Assembly: GCF_008364845.1 (NCBI RefSeq)
Contig: NZ_VTTP01000005.1
Span: 186,001 to 250,000, forward strand
Source: Actinotalea subterranea
GTDB taxonomy: Bacteria > Actinomycetota > Actinomycetes > Actinomycetales > Cellulomonadaceae
Direction: 5' to 3'
DNA length: 64,000 nt
The position numbers were made by a program, and so were the translations under genes. Each line of letters starts with the position of its first letter. Within the stretch, counting starts at the first letter, position 1. Positions 1 through 7,604 of the stretch are shown one piece after another. The notes beneath the pieces were generated by a model. The model was not told the DNA's origin, made no database searches, and saw only the letters and a list, made by a program, of their open reading frames with translations.

Positions 1-753
1 GAGCGACCCGAGGTCGAGCGTGTACAGCTGCTTGTCCTTGAGCGTCTCGGGGACGTCGCCGCGCACGATGTCCTGCGCGAGGCCCTCGACGACGGCGGTC
101 TTGCCGACGCCGGGCTCCCCGATCAGCACCGGGTTGTTCTTGGTGCGGCGGGACAGCACCTGCATGACCCGCTCGATCTCCTTGAGGCGACCGATGACCG
201 GGTCGAGCTTGCCCTCGCGGGCGGCCTGCGTGAGGTTGCGGCCGAACTGGTCGAGCACGGCCGAGCCGGAGGGCTGACCCTCGGCGGGGCCGCCGGCGGC
301 GACGGGCTCCTTGCCCTGGTAGCCGGACAGCAGCTGGATGACCTGCTGACGGACCCGGTTGAGGTCCGCGCCCAGCTTGTTCAGGACCTGGGCGGCGACG
401 CCCTCGCCCTCACGGATGAGACCGAGCAGGATGTGCTCGGTCCCGATGTAGTTGTGGCCGAGCTGGAGCGCCTCGCGGAGCGACAGCTCGAGGACCTTCT
501 TCGCACGGGGCGTGAACGGGATGTGGCCGGACGGCGCCTGCTGACCCTCGCCGATGATCTCCTGGACCTGCTGACGCACGGCGTCCAGGGAGATCCCGAG
601 CGACTCCAGCGCCTTGGCGGCGACGCCCTCGCCCTCGTGGATGAGGCCGAGCAGGATGTGCTCGGTCCCGATGTAGTTGTGGTTGAGCATCCGCGCCTCT
701 TCCTGGGCGAGGACGACCACGCGACGGGCTCGGTCGGTGAATCTCTCGAACAT
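1..753 (-). CDS. clpC: ATP-dependent Clp protease ATPase subunit ClpC (5' part, runs off window)
   Basis: AAA+ unfoldase that feeds substrates to ClpP in the cytoplasm. The visible 251 codons contain two Clp-N repeats, each with the [12 protein letters not shown] motif (about residues 27-38 and 102-113), a linker, and the start of the first AAA domain with Walker A GEPGVGKT. The ATG at 751-753 follows AAGGAG, and a possible -10 (TAGCCT, complement of 818-823) lies about 65 bp upstream. The gene continues beyond the left edge, so the second AAA domain and the ClpP-binding loop are not seen. Identity is secure; the rest of the protein is inferred. Confidence 0.96.
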   Translation of the reverse strand, partial: MFERFTDRARRVVVLAQEEARMLNHNYIGTEHILLGLIHEGEGVAAKALESLGISLDAVRQQVQEIIGEGQQAPSGHIPFTPRAKKVLELSLREALQLGHNYIGTEHILLGLIREGEGVAAQVLNKLGADLNRVRQQVIQLLSGYQGKEPVAAGGPAEGQPSGSAVLDQFGRNLTQAAREGKLDPVIGRLKEIERVMQVLSRRTKNNPVLIGEPGVGKTAVVEGLAQDIVRGDVPETLKDKQLYTLDLGSL

Positions 754-921
754 CTGCGCTCCTTGCGGGCGGCGTGCTCCCTGCGGAACTTCCACAGGGT
801 CTGGACGTCGTCCTGCAAGGCTAACCGCGGGCCCCCGCCCAGGCTGCCCGTGTTCGCCGCAGGCGTGACGCCCGTGCCCGGCCCGTGCTCAAGCCGTGCT
901 CAGCCCGTGCTCGGCGGGCGC

Positions 922-1833
922 TCAGCCCCGCGCGGGCACCCGGTCGCTGATGTGCTCGACGACGGCCGCGATGGTCGCCTGGTCGGCCAGGATCCGCTGG
1001 TGCCCGAGGCCCTCGGTGGTCAGCAGGACGGCGTCGGGCCACTCGCGGGCGACGGCCTCGCCGACGGCGTAGGGCGTCTCCTTGTCGAGCCGGTCGTGCA
1101 CCACCAGGGTCGGCGGCATCCCGCCGGAGGCGCCGAGCGGCACGAGGTCGAAGTCCGACGTCGGGCGCCCGGTGAAGGCCTCGATCCCGTCGACCATGCG
1201 CGTGCGGGTGCGCTCGGTGAAGCCGAGGAGCCGCGCGAAGTCGTGCGTCATCGTCGCGAACTCGTGGTTGGGCGCGATGAGGACGAGGCGCTCGGTGGGG
1301 ACGCTCTCGCGCACGACGAGGGCCGCGGAGGTGCAGCCCATCGAGTGCGCGACGACACCGGACGCCTCGCCGTAGGCGCCGAGCACCACCTCGAACGCCT
1401 CCATGAACTCGGGCAGCGTGCCCTTGCCGGGCCCCATCACGGCCGGGTCGGAGTCGCCGTGGCCCGCGACGTCGAAGGCGACCACGCGGTGACCGGCCTC
1501 GACGAGCGGCGCGACGAACGCGCCGAGCTGCCCGCGCCAGCCGCCCCACCCGTGCACGAGGTACACGACGGGCCCCTCACCCCAGGACTCGGCGACGATC
1601 TCGCCGCCCCGCGGGACGGCCAGGCGTCGGATCTCGCCGGGCCCGGGCCGGAAGTCCTTGCGGCGACCGGGGTTGCCCGGGAGCGTGCACCACAGGTCCA
1701 TCGCGCGTGCGGCGGCGGCCCGGGGTGCGACGGCGTCGAGCACCCGGAAGGTCGTGCGCAGGGCGCCGAGGCGCGTCGCCCCGACGAGGTGGCCGGCGGA
1801 CCAGCGGCGTCCGGCGGGGTGGGTGGTGGTCAT
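922..1833 (-). CDS. Alpha/beta-hydrolase
   Basis: Predicted cytoplasmic serine hydrolase of 303 aa; substrate unknown. It shows the oxyanion motif HGWGG (94-98), nucleophile elbow AHSMG (Ser164), a late acid (Asp250 in HDRLD) and His278 in GHQR, so the triad looks complete. The start ATG overlaps the stop of the upstream TetR gene by 4 bp, so the two are translationally coupled and the hydrolase is probably the repressor's target. The N-terminal 60 residues precede the fold and are not recognised. Esterase, lipase or C-C hydrolase activity cannot be separated from sequence alone. Confidence 0.88.
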   Translation of the reverse strand: MTTTHPAGRRWSAGHLVGATRLGALRTTFRVLDAVAPRAAAARAMDLWCTLPGNPGRRKDFRPGPGEIRRLAVPRGGEIVAESWGEGPVVYLVHGWGGWRGQLGAFVAPLVEAGHRVVAFDVAGHGDSDPAVMGPGKGTLPEFMEAFEVVLGAYGEASGVVAHSMGCTSAALVVRESVPTERLVLIAPNHEFATMTHDFARLLGFTERTRTRMVDGIEAFTGRPTSDFDLVPLGASGGMPPTLVVHDRLDKETPYAVGEAVAREWPDAVLLTTEGLGHQRILADQATIAAVVEHISDRVPARG

Positions 1834-2600
1834 GGCGTCTCCTGCGTCTCGTGCGTCGGTGCGGTGGGTCGCGCGACGCTGCGCGGGGCGGGGTGCTCGT
1901 GCGTGGGCCGGTCCGAGCGGCCGGTCAGGATGGCGGCAGCCGGGGTGGCGGCAGGCGCGGTGGTGGCAGGCGGGGCCGTCGCAGGCGGGGCGACCGGGAC
2001 GCGCGCCGCGTCGATGAGCGCCTCGACGGCGGCGCGGGCGCGCGCCTCGGCGGCGGGATCACCGAGCAGGCGGTGCGCGTGGTAGAAGGCGAGCATCACG
2101 CCGTAGACGTCGGAGGCGAACTGGTCGGGGTCCGCGTCCGACCGCAGCCGGCCCTCGGCGACGCCGTCCGTGACGATGCGCGCGAGCGTGCGGTACAGCC
2201 CGGCGTGGTGCGCGCGGAGGGCGTCGCGCACGGGCCCCTCCTGCTCGTCGACCTCGGTGCTGGCCTTGACGAAGAGGCAGCCGCCGGGCTGCCGGGCGAT
2301 GCCGCACGCGAGCCACCGGTCGACGAGCGCACGGATGCGGGCCTCGCCGCGCGGCTGGGCGAGCGCGGGGGCGACGACGGCGGCCGTGAAGTCCTGGGCG
2401 GCCGCGTCGAGGACGGCGAGCTGGAGCGCCTCCTTGGACCCGAAGTGCGCGTACATGCCGCTCTTCGACATCCCGACGTCGGCCGCGAGCGTCCCGATGG
2501 TGAGCCCGCCGAGCCCGACCCGGCAGGCGAGGTCGACGCCGCGCGCCAGGATCGCCTCCCGCGTGCGGCGCCCCTTGGTCTCCAGGGTCTCGGCCGTCAC
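1830..2600 (-). CDS. TetR/AcrR-family transcriptional regulator
   Basis: One-component repressor. I chose GTG 2600 because the conserved HTH begins just after it (TKGRRTREAILARG, then MSKSGMYAHFGSKEAL); longer forms to 2660 would run through the operator. The product is 256 aa: HTH at about 10-60, ligand-binding domain to about 190, then an unusual Pro/Ala/Thr-rich tail of about 60 residues. It is co-transcribed with the downstream alpha/beta-hydrolase (4-bp overlap). A 14-bp palindrome sits 12-25 bp upstream of the start, consistent with autoregulation. The ligand is unknown. Confidence 0.88.
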   Translation of the reverse strand: MTAETLETKGRRTREAILARGVDLACRVGLGGLTIGTLAADVGMSKSGMYAHFGSKEALQLAVLDAAAQDFTAAVVAPALAQPRGEARIRALVDRWLACGIARQPGGCLFVKASTEVDEQEGPVRDALRAHHAGLYRTLARIVTDGVAEGRLRSDADPDQFASDVYGVMLAFYHAHRLLGDPAAEARARAAVEALIDAARVPVAPPATAPPATTAPAATPAAAILTGRSDRPTHEHPAPRSVARPTAPTHETQETP

Positions 2601-2611
2601 CGACGAAAAAT

Positions 2612-2625
2612 AGCACGATCGTTCT
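2612..2625. promoter_or_regulatory. Probable TetR operator
   Basis: Palindrome AGNACGATCGTNCT with one central mismatch pair, immediately upstream of the TetR start. ACGATCGT-cored palindromes are typical of TetR/AcrR sites. Binding is inferred from position and symmetry only. Confidence 0.6.
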
Positions 2626-2649
2626 GTTCTGCGGGTTCCCGTCCAGGGC

Positions 2650-2679
2650 TTGATAGGCAAGCGCGTACTTGCCTATGCT
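2650..2679 (+). promoter_or_regulatory. ArsR promoter with overlapping 24-bp inverted repeat
   Basis: -35 TTGATA (2650-2655), 18-bp spacer, -10 TATGCT (2674-2679), then 6 nt to the GTG at 2686, predicting a leaderless transcript. A perfect inverted repeat, ATAGGCAAG (2653-2661) and CTTGCCTAT (2668-2676), covers the spacer and overlaps both hexamers, the expected place for an autorepressing ArsR protein. Confidence 0.75.
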
Positions 2680-2685
2680 CGCGAC

Positions 2686-2973
2686 GTGGCGGACGACGTG
2701 TTCAAGGCGATCGCCGACCCGACCCGGAGGGCGATCCTCGACGAGCTCGTCGACCGCGACGGGCAGTCCCTCTTCGAGATCTGCACCCGCCTCGCCATGA
2801 AGCACGGCCTGAGCTCGTCGCGGCAGGCCGTGTCCCAGCACCTCGACGTGCTCGAGGCCGCGGGCCTCGTGACCGTGCGCCGCGAGGGGCGCTACAAGCT
2901 CCACCACGTCGACACCGCACCGCTCGGCGCCATCGCCGAGCGGTGGCCACCGCCCGGCCCCGGACGCCCCTGA
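2686..2973 (+). CDS. ArsR-family winged-helix regulator
   Basis: Small DNA-binding repressor of 95 aa. The start VADDVFKAIADPTRRAILD is the classic opening of the ArsR/YgaV-type family and fits GTG 2686, 6 nt after a -10 box; the TTG at 2650 lies inside the promoter and is rejected. The recognition helix includes SRQAVSQHLDVLEAAGLV, followed by the wing (VRREGRYKLHH). No Cys pair of the metal-sensing type is present, so it is probably not a metal sensor. The VOC gene follows 87 bp downstream, an arrangement common for ArsR regulators paired with glyoxalase-fold proteins. Confidence 0.9.
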   Translation: MADDVFKAIADPTRRAILDELVDRDGQSLFEICTRLAMKHGLSSSRQAVSQHLDVLEAAGLVTVRREGRYKLHHVDTAPLGAIAERWPPPGPGRP

Positions 2974-3060
2974 CGGACCGTCCGCCGGCCGGCCGAACCT
3001 CCCGACCGCCTGCACGACCCACGAAGAACGACCCACGAACCGCGAACCCGAGGAGCACCC

Positions 3061-3453
3061 GTGCTGCGCATCAACCTGACCAGCGTCGTCGTCGACGACC
3101 AGCAGAGGGCATTCGACTTCTACACCGGGGTCCTGGGCTTCCTCCCCAAGGAGGACGTCCCCATGGGCGAGCACCGCTGGCTGACGGTGGTCTCCGCCGC
3201 CGACCCCGACGGCATCCAGCTCCTGCTCGAGCCCGAGGGGCACCCCGCCGCGACCACCTACAAGGCGGCTCTCGTGGAGGACGGCATCCCCTTCACATCC
3301 TTCGCGGTGGACGACGCGCGCGCCGAGTACGAGCGCCTGTCCGCCGCAGGGGTCCGCTTCACCCAGGAGCCCGCCACGATGGGCCCTGTCACCACGGCCG
3401 TGCTCGACGACACGTGCGGCAACCTCATCCAGATCGCCTCGATGGACGGCTGA
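3061..3453 (+). CDS. VOC (glyoxalase/bleomycin-resistance fold) protein
   Basis: 130-aa single VOC module with paired beta-alpha-beta-beta-beta halves: opening LTSVVVDDQQRAFDFYTGVLGF and closing DDTCGNLIQIASMDG. The GTG at 3061 is preceded by GAGGAGCACCC. It may act on small electrophiles or act as a binding protein; the substrate is unknown. Its position directly after the ArsR gene suggests ArsR controls it. Potential metal ligands cannot be assigned with confidence: the usual first His is replaced by Asn/Thr in LTSVVV, so it may be a metal-independent member. Confidence 0.88.
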   Translation: MLRINLTSVVVDDQQRAFDFYTGVLGFLPKEDVPMGEHRWLTVVSAADPDGIQLLLEPEGHPAATTYKAALVEDGIPFTSFAVDDARAEYERLSAAGVRFTQEPATMGPVTTAVLDDTCGNLIQIASMDG

Positions 3454-3505
3454 CCGGCGTCCCCAGCGCCGCGCCGAACCGTGCGCGGCGCCGGGGACGG
3501 GCACG

Positions 3506-3543
3506 GTCTCCCGTGCCCGAGCGCACCGTCGGGCACGGGAGAC
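3506..3543. terminator. Strong hairpin between VOC and HAD genes
   Basis: Fifteen-bp perfect stem (3506-3520 with 3529-3543) and an 8-nt loop; no T-tract. It could end the ArsR-VOC transcript. Its right arm ends only 7 nt before the next GTG, so it could also mask that start. Confidence 0.6.
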
Positions 3544-3550
3544 TGGGCAC

Positions 3551-4522
3551 GTGCCCCAGAGCAGAACCGACCGCCCCACCACGCCCGCGCCCGGCCCGCT
3601 CCCCGCCGCAGGTCTGCCCGCACCTGCGGACCCGCCCGCCGGACCGGATGCCGCCGGGCCGGATGCCGCCGGGCCGGACGCCCCCGTCGCCGACCTGCGC
3701 GCTGAGGACCTCGCCGCCGGGCTCCAGCTCGTCGCGCTCGACATGGACGGCACGCTCCTGGACCAGGACCACCGCATGGACCCGGGCTTCTGGGCCGTCG
3801 CCGACGCCCTCGAGGCCCGCGGCGTGGTCCTCTGCGCGGCGAGCGGCCGCCAGCTCGCCACGCTCGAGTCGATGTTCGGCGACCGCGCGCAGCGCATGGT
3901 CCTCATCGCGGAGAACGGCGCGCACGTGGTGCACCACGGCCGGCCGGTCAGCACGAGCGTCGTCGCCCCCGCCGCGGTCGACGCCGCGGTCCGGACCGTG
4001 CGTCGGCTCGCCGCAGGTGGCGAGCGCGTCGGAGCCGTCGTGTCAGGAACACGCTCCGCCTACGTCGAGCGGGAGGACGACGCGTTCCTCACCGGCGTCG
4101 CGCGCTACTACGCCCGGCTCGAGCGGGTCGCGGACCTGCTCGCCGTCGACGACGACGTGCTCAAGGTCGCGGTGCACGACGTCGGGCCCGTCGCCGAGAG
4201 CGTCTACCCGGAGCTGGCGCCGCTGTCCGCGACGCACACCGTCGTGCTCTCGGGCGAGCACTGGGTCGACGTCATGGCGAGCGGCACGGACAAGGGCGTC
4301 GCGCTGACCCGCGTGCAGGAGGCGCTCGGCATCACGCGCGAGCGCACCGCCGCGTTCGGCGACCACCTCAACGACCTCGAGATGCTCGACGCCGCCGGCC
4401 TCTCGTTCGCGATGGCCAACGCCCACCCCGACGTCCGCGCGAGGGCCCGCTACCTCGCGCCCTCGAACCGCGAGCGCGGCGTTACCCGCACGCTCGCTGC
4501 GCTCCTCGACCTGCTCCCCTGA
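3551..4522 (+). CDS. Cof-type HAD-superfamily phosphatase
   Basis: Cytoplasmic Mg-dependent phosphatase, likely acting on sugar phosphates or flavin/nucleotide phosphates. HAD motif I is DMDGT (about 65-69), motif II lies near AASGRQ, the motif III lysine is in GTDKG, and motif IV is GDHLNDLEM. An internal C2 cap makes it type IIB. The N-terminal 55 residues are low complexity (Pro/Ala with three AGPDA copies from a 15-bp tandem repeat) and lie outside the fold. No alternative start was seen before the domain, so GTG 3551 is kept with moderate confidence. Exact substrate unknown. Confidence 0.9.
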   Translation: MPQSRTDRPTTPAPGPLPAAGLPAPADPPAGPDAAGPDAAGPDAPVADLRAEDLAAGLQLVALDMDGTLLDQDHRMDPGFWAVADALEARGVVLCAASGRQLATLESMFGDRAQRMVLIAENGAHVVHHGRPVSTSVVAPAAVDAAVRTVRRLAAGGERVGAVVSGTRSAYVEREDDAFLTGVARYYARLERVADLLAVDDDVLKVAVHDVGPVAESVYPELAPLSATHTVVLSGEHWVDVMASGTDKGVALTRVQEALGITRERTAAFGDHLNDLEMLDAAGLSFAMANAHPDVRARARYLAPSNRERGVTRTLAALLDLLP

Positions 4523-4531
4523 GCCTGCCGG

Positions 4532-4858
4532 TCAGCGGTTGTCGAGCATCGTCAGCATGAGGGTCGACGCCTCGACCGCGTCCACGGCGTGCGCCATGCG
4601 CGTGGGCAGGTGCACGAGGCCGCCGGGCACCAGGTCGACGGTCCGGCCGTCGGCCGTGATCCGCAGGTGACCGGCCAGGACCTGGAGCAGCACCGGCATC
4701 GCCGCCGTGTGCTCCGTCAGCACCTGCCCCTGGTCGAAGGCGAAGACGACCACGCGCACGCCCTCCGCCTTGAGGACCGTGCGTGACACGGTCGACTCCT
4801 CCTGCACCGCGACCATCGCGGCGACGTCGGGCAGGTCACGCATCGTCGGCTCGTCCAT
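4532..4858 (-). CDS. Cupin-domain protein
   Basis: 108-aa single cupin barrel. The motifs are incomplete: TEHTAAMPVLLQVLAGHL resembles motif 1 and PTRMAHAVDA resembles motif 2, keeping a few possible metal-binding His residues. Such stand-alone cupins are often sensors or small-molecule isomerases; the function here is unknown. The ATG at 4858 overlaps the upstream macrodomain gene by 23 bp; an internal ATG at 4843 would reduce the overlap to 8 bp. The long overlap implies a single transcript. It is convergent with the HAD gene, only 9 bp away. Confidence 0.82.
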   Translation of the reverse strand: MDEPTMRDLPDVAAMVAVQEESTVSRTVLKAEGVRVVVFAFDQGQVLTEHTAAMPVLLQVLAGHLRITADGRTVDLVPGGLVHLPTRMAHAVDAVEASTLMLTMLDNR

Positions 4859-5393
4859 GGGCCGAGCCTCTCGCGTCGAGCGCCGCCTGGAAAGCGCGCA
4901 GCGCCGTGTCGCCGAAGAGCACCAAGCGCACGACGCCGACGCCCGCGTCCGGGTGGTCGGCCGCCCATCGCCGCACGGCGTCGACCGCGACCTGCGCGAC
5001 GACGTCCACGTCCCACCCGTAGACGCCCGCGCTCACGGCGGGGAACGCGACGCTGCCGGCTCCGAGCTCCTGCGCGACGTCCAGCGAGCGGGTGAAGCAT
5101 GACGCCAGGAGCGCGGGGTCCGTCTCGCCCGCGTGCCGGTTGGGACCCACCGTGTGGACCACCCACCGGCAGGGCAGACGCCCGGCCGACGTCGCGACGG
5201 CCTGGCCCACCGGCAGGCCGTCGGGCAGCCGGGTGCGCCGCAGCTCGCTGCACTCGCGCAGCAGCTCGGGGCCCGCGGCCGCGTGGATCGCGCCGTCCAC
5301 CCCACCGCCGCCGAGCAGCGACGAGTTCGCCGCGTTGACGATCGCGTCCACGCGCTGCTGCGTGAGGTCACCCGGAACCGCCTCGAGCCTCAT
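4836..5393 (-). CDS. Macrodomain (ADP-ribose-binding / O-acetyl-ADP-ribose deacetylase-like) protein
   Basis: 185-aa macrodomain of the MacroD/YmdB type. Motifs: DAIVNAANSSLLGGGGVDGAIH (ribose and diphosphate loop), HTVGP, and AFPAVSAGVYGW (second phosphate loop). The family binds ADP-ribose and often hydrolyses ADP-ribosyl esters. ATG 5393 is preceded by GGAGGG at 7-nt spacing and fits the family start (MRLEAVPGDLT); a longer form to 5465 lacks support. Cotranscribed with the cupin. No ADP-ribosyltransferase such as DarT is nearby, so a toxin-antitoxin role is not supported. Confidence 0.92.
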   Translation of the reverse strand: MRLEAVPGDLTQQRVDAIVNAANSSLLGGGGVDGAIHAAAGPELLRECSELRRTRLPDGLPVGQAVATSAGRLPCRWVVHTVGPNRHAGETDPALLASCFTRSLDVAQELGAGSVAFPAVSAGVYGWDVDVVAQVAVDAVRRWAADHPDAGVGVVRLVLFGDTALRAFQAALDARGSAHGRADDA

Positions 5394-5530
5394 CGCCCCG
5401 CCCTCCCGCATCCGTCCGCTCCCGTCCGACCCGCCCTGCGCCCGGTCCGCTGCGCGCCCGCGCACGCCGCACGGCGGGCCGCCTCGCCATCCTGCCCCGG
5501 GGTCGGCCAGCGCCGCGAGGCGTGCGGTCC

Positions 5531-5554
5531 TAGGCTGGGATCGGAACGTTCCGA
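5531..5554 (+). promoter_or_regulatory. Promoter with 14-bp palindrome upstream of the aldo-keto reductase
   Basis: A -10-like TAGGCT (5531-5536) is followed by the perfect palindrome TCGGAACGTTCCGA (5541-5554) in the 5' UTR, just before the ribosome site GAAGGAG. The position suits a roadblock repressor site. The cognate regulator is unknown. Confidence 0.5.
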
Positions 5555-5569
5555 CCGAAGGAGTTCACC

Positions 5570-6427
5570 ATGCGTCAACGTCAGATCGGCGACCGCACCG
5601 TCAGCGCGATCGGGCTCGGCGGCATGCCGATGTCCATCGAGGGCCGTCCCGACCAGGCACGGTCGATCGCGACCATCCACGCCGCGCTCGACGCGGGTGT
5701 GACCCTCATCGACACCGCCGACTCCTACCACCTGGACCCGACCGACGTCGGGCACAACGAGCTGCTCATCGCCAAGGCGCTGCGCCTCGCCGGCGCCGGG
5801 CCGGACGACGTCCTCGTGGCGACCAAGGGCGGGCACCGCAGGCCCGGCGACGGCAGCTGGTACGTGCAGGGTGACGCCGCCTACCTGAAGAAGGCGTGCG
5901 AGGCGTCGCTCCAGCGGCTCGACGTCGAGGCCATCGGGCTCTACCAGTTCCACCGGCCCGACCCGGCGATCCCGTACGAGGAGTCCTTGGGCGCCGTCCG
6001 GGACCTCCTCGACGAGGGCAAGATCCTCATGGCCGGAATCTCGAACGCCGACCCCGAGCAGATCCGCCTCGCCCAGGAGATCCTCGGCGGCCGCCTCGTG
6101 TCGGTGCAGAACCAGTTCTCGCCGTCGTTCCGCAGCAGCGAGCCCGAGCTCGAGGTGTGCGCGGAGCTCGGCATCGCGTTCCTGCCGTGGAGCCCGCTCG
6201 GCGGCATCAGCAGGGCCGGCGACCTGGGCTCGAGCCACACGGCGTTCGCCGAGATCGCGCGGGAGCGCGGCGTGAGCCCGCAGCAGGTGTGCCTCGCCTG
6301 GGAGCTCGCCAAGGCGCCCGTCGTCGTCCCGATCCCGGGCTCGAGCCGGCCCGAGAGCATCCGCGACTCCGCGCTCGCCGCCGAGCTCGACCTGACCCCC
6401 GAGGAGATCGCCCGCCTCGAGGCGTGA
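5570..6427 (+). CDS. Aldo/keto reductase
   Basis: NADPH-dependent carbonyl reductase, (beta/alpha)8 barrel, 285 aa, cytoplasmic. The catalytic tetrad is visible: Asp48 and Tyr53 in DTADSYH, Lys86 in ATKGGH, His128 in YQFHRPD. The C-terminal cofactor loop PIPGSSRPESI is typical of YdbC/AKR13-like members. The ATG at 5570 has a good ribosome site (GAAGGAG). It stands alone, convergent with the XRE gene and separated from it by a hairpin. Substrate not predictable. Confidence 0.93.
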   Translation: MRQRQIGDRTVSAIGLGGMPMSIEGRPDQARSIATIHAALDAGVTLIDTADSYHLDPTDVGHNELLIAKALRLAGAGPDDVLVATKGGHRRPGDGSWYVQGDAAYLKKACEASLQRLDVEAIGLYQFHRPDPAIPYEESLGAVRDLLDEGKILMAGISNADPEQIRLAQEILGGRLVSVQNQFSPSFRSSEPELEVCAELGIAFLPWSPLGGISRAGDLGSSHTAFAEIARERGVSPQQVCLAWELAKAPVVVPIPGSSRPESIRDSALAAELDLTPEEIARLEA

Positions 6428-6433
6428 GGGCGC

Positions 6434-6466
6434 GAGGAGGCGCCGGGCCCCGCTCGGCGCCTCCTC
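6434..6466. terminator. Bidirectional hairpin between convergent genes
   Basis: Perfect 12-bp stem, GAGGAGGCGCCG (6434-6445) with CGGCGCCTCCTC (6455-6466), 9-nt loop. It lies 7 bp after the aldo-keto reductase stop and 46 bp before the stop of the opposing XRE gene. Confidence 0.75.
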
Positions 6467-6511
6467 CCCGCTCGGCACGTCACCCGCTCGGTACACCGTG
6501 CCGCGCGGGCG

Positions 6512-6757
6512 TCAGCTCCCGATGCGGGGGAAGGGCCGCAGCGAGAACACGACCTCGAGCGGCACCTCGAAGTACTCGGCGATCCGCAGCGCGAGGTAGA
6601 GGCTCGGGCTGTACTCGCCCCGTTCGAGGTACCCGATGGTCTGGTAGTGCACCTCGAGTGCGTCCGCGAGCTGCCGGCGGGAGATGCCCCGCTCGGTGCG
6701 CAGCACGGCGATCCTGTTGTGGACCGGCTCCGCCGGGGTCCCGCTCCGCTCAGCCAA
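6512..6757 (-). CDS. Small XRE/Cro-type HTH regulator
   Basis: 81-aa protein that is almost entirely one helix-turn-helix domain: NRIAVLRTERGISRRQLADAL then HYQTIGYLERGEYSPSLYLALRIAEYF, ending in the YafQ/YozG-like LEVVFSLRPF. It is the last gene of the ABC operon, and its start overlaps the permease stop by 8 bp. Such regulators often sit next to ABC-2 exporters. The inverted repeat at 8549-8570 upstream of the operon is a candidate target, though XRE sites are usually different. Confidence 0.9.
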   Translation of the reverse strand: MAERSGTPAEPVHNRIAVLRTERGISRRQLADALEVHYQTIGYLERGEYSPSLYLALRIAEYFEVPLEVVFSLRPFPRIGS

Positions 6758-7604
6758 GCCGCTGCATCCGTTCCTGCCGGCGGGCCTCGACCGCCGAGCC
6801 CGACTCCCGGCGGGCCATCCTACGGAGCACGCGGGGCGCGAGGAGCAGGCCGACCACGCTCCACGCGAGGAGCACCACGACGGCCATGGGCGTGTGCCAC
6901 GTCCCGCCGAGCTCGATCGCCTTGGCGCCGTCGGGCAGGAACGCCCACCGCATGGCCGTGCCGAGCCAGTACGTCGGGAACACCTGCACGACGCCCTGGA
7001 CCCAGCCGGGGTGGTTCGTCACGGGTCCGAAGATCCCGGAGAAGAGCGTCAGCCCGATGACGGGGAACATGCCCCACGTCGAGACGTGCGAGGGCTTGCG
7101 GGCGAGCGACCCGATGATCAGGCCGATCGGCATGCTCGCGGTGAAGCCCAGCAGGATGAGGACGACGAGCATGAACCACCCGAAGGCGCCCTGGTACATG
7201 ACGCCGTCGAGCACGAGCGCGCACGGCAGCAGGAGCACCGCGAGCATGGGCACCACGCCGAGGACCTGGAGCACCACCTGACCGGCGACGTAGCCGCTCA
7301 TCCCGTGGGGTGCGGCCTTGGCGCGCAGGAGCGTCCCGTCCTCACGCTCGATGACGAGGGAGAAGGCCGGGCCCACGGTGGCCCCGAACACCGTCATCGC
7401 GGCGATGAGCCCGGGGAGCGCCACGGTCGGGAAGGCCAGCCCGGTGCCCTCGACGACGACGTTGCGGTTCAGGAGCAGGTAGGCCACGGTGCCGCCGCCC
7501 CACATCAGGTAGAAGGCGAGGTCCTCGGGGTTGCGCAGGCTGATCAGGAACTCCGTCCAGCCCCGGCGCAGGCCCACCCGGATCGCGTGGCTGCGCGCGT
7601 TCAT
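6750..7604 (-). CDS. ABC-2 type transporter permease
   Basis: 284-aa membrane protein with about six hydrophobic segments and the ABC-2 arrangement: a first segment near YLMWGGGTVAYLLL, a cytoplasmic loop with LVIEREDGTLLRAKAAP (the conserved E-x-x-x-G-T-L element), then four more segments. It pairs with the ATPase encoded just upstream; the ATG at 7604 overlaps that stop by 4 bp. Together they form an exporter, of drug or lipid-like compounds by family; substrate unknown. The Arg/Glu-rich C-terminal tail is cytoplasmic. Confidence 0.92.
   Translation of the reverse strand: MNARSHAIRVGLRRGWTEFLISLRNPEDLAFYLMWGGGTVAYLLLNRNVVVEGTGLAFPTVALPGLIAAMTVFGATVGPAFSLVIEREDGTLLRAKAAPHGMSGYVAGQVVLQVLGVVPMLAVLLLPCALVLDGVMYQGAFGWFMLVVLILLGFTASMPIGLIIGSLARKPSHVSTWGMFPVIGLTLFSGIFGPVTNHPGWVQGVVQVFPTYWLGTAMRWAFLPDGAKAIELGGTWHTPMAVVVLLAWSVVGLLLAPRVLRRMARRESGSAVEARRQERMQRLG

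Noticed and set aside
433-2085. Long rightward open frame opposite clpC, the hydrolase and TetR
   Set aside because: Antisense shadow produced by GC-rich codons; Arg/Gly/Ala-rich with no domain, while the opposite frames encode clear proteins.
3258-3623. Leftward frame opposite the VOC gene
   Set aside because: Shadow frame; the VOC protein on the other strand is well supported.
4532-5393. DarTG-like toxin-antitoxin pair (macrodomain plus partner)
   Set aside because: The partner is a cupin without any ADP-ribosyltransferase motif.
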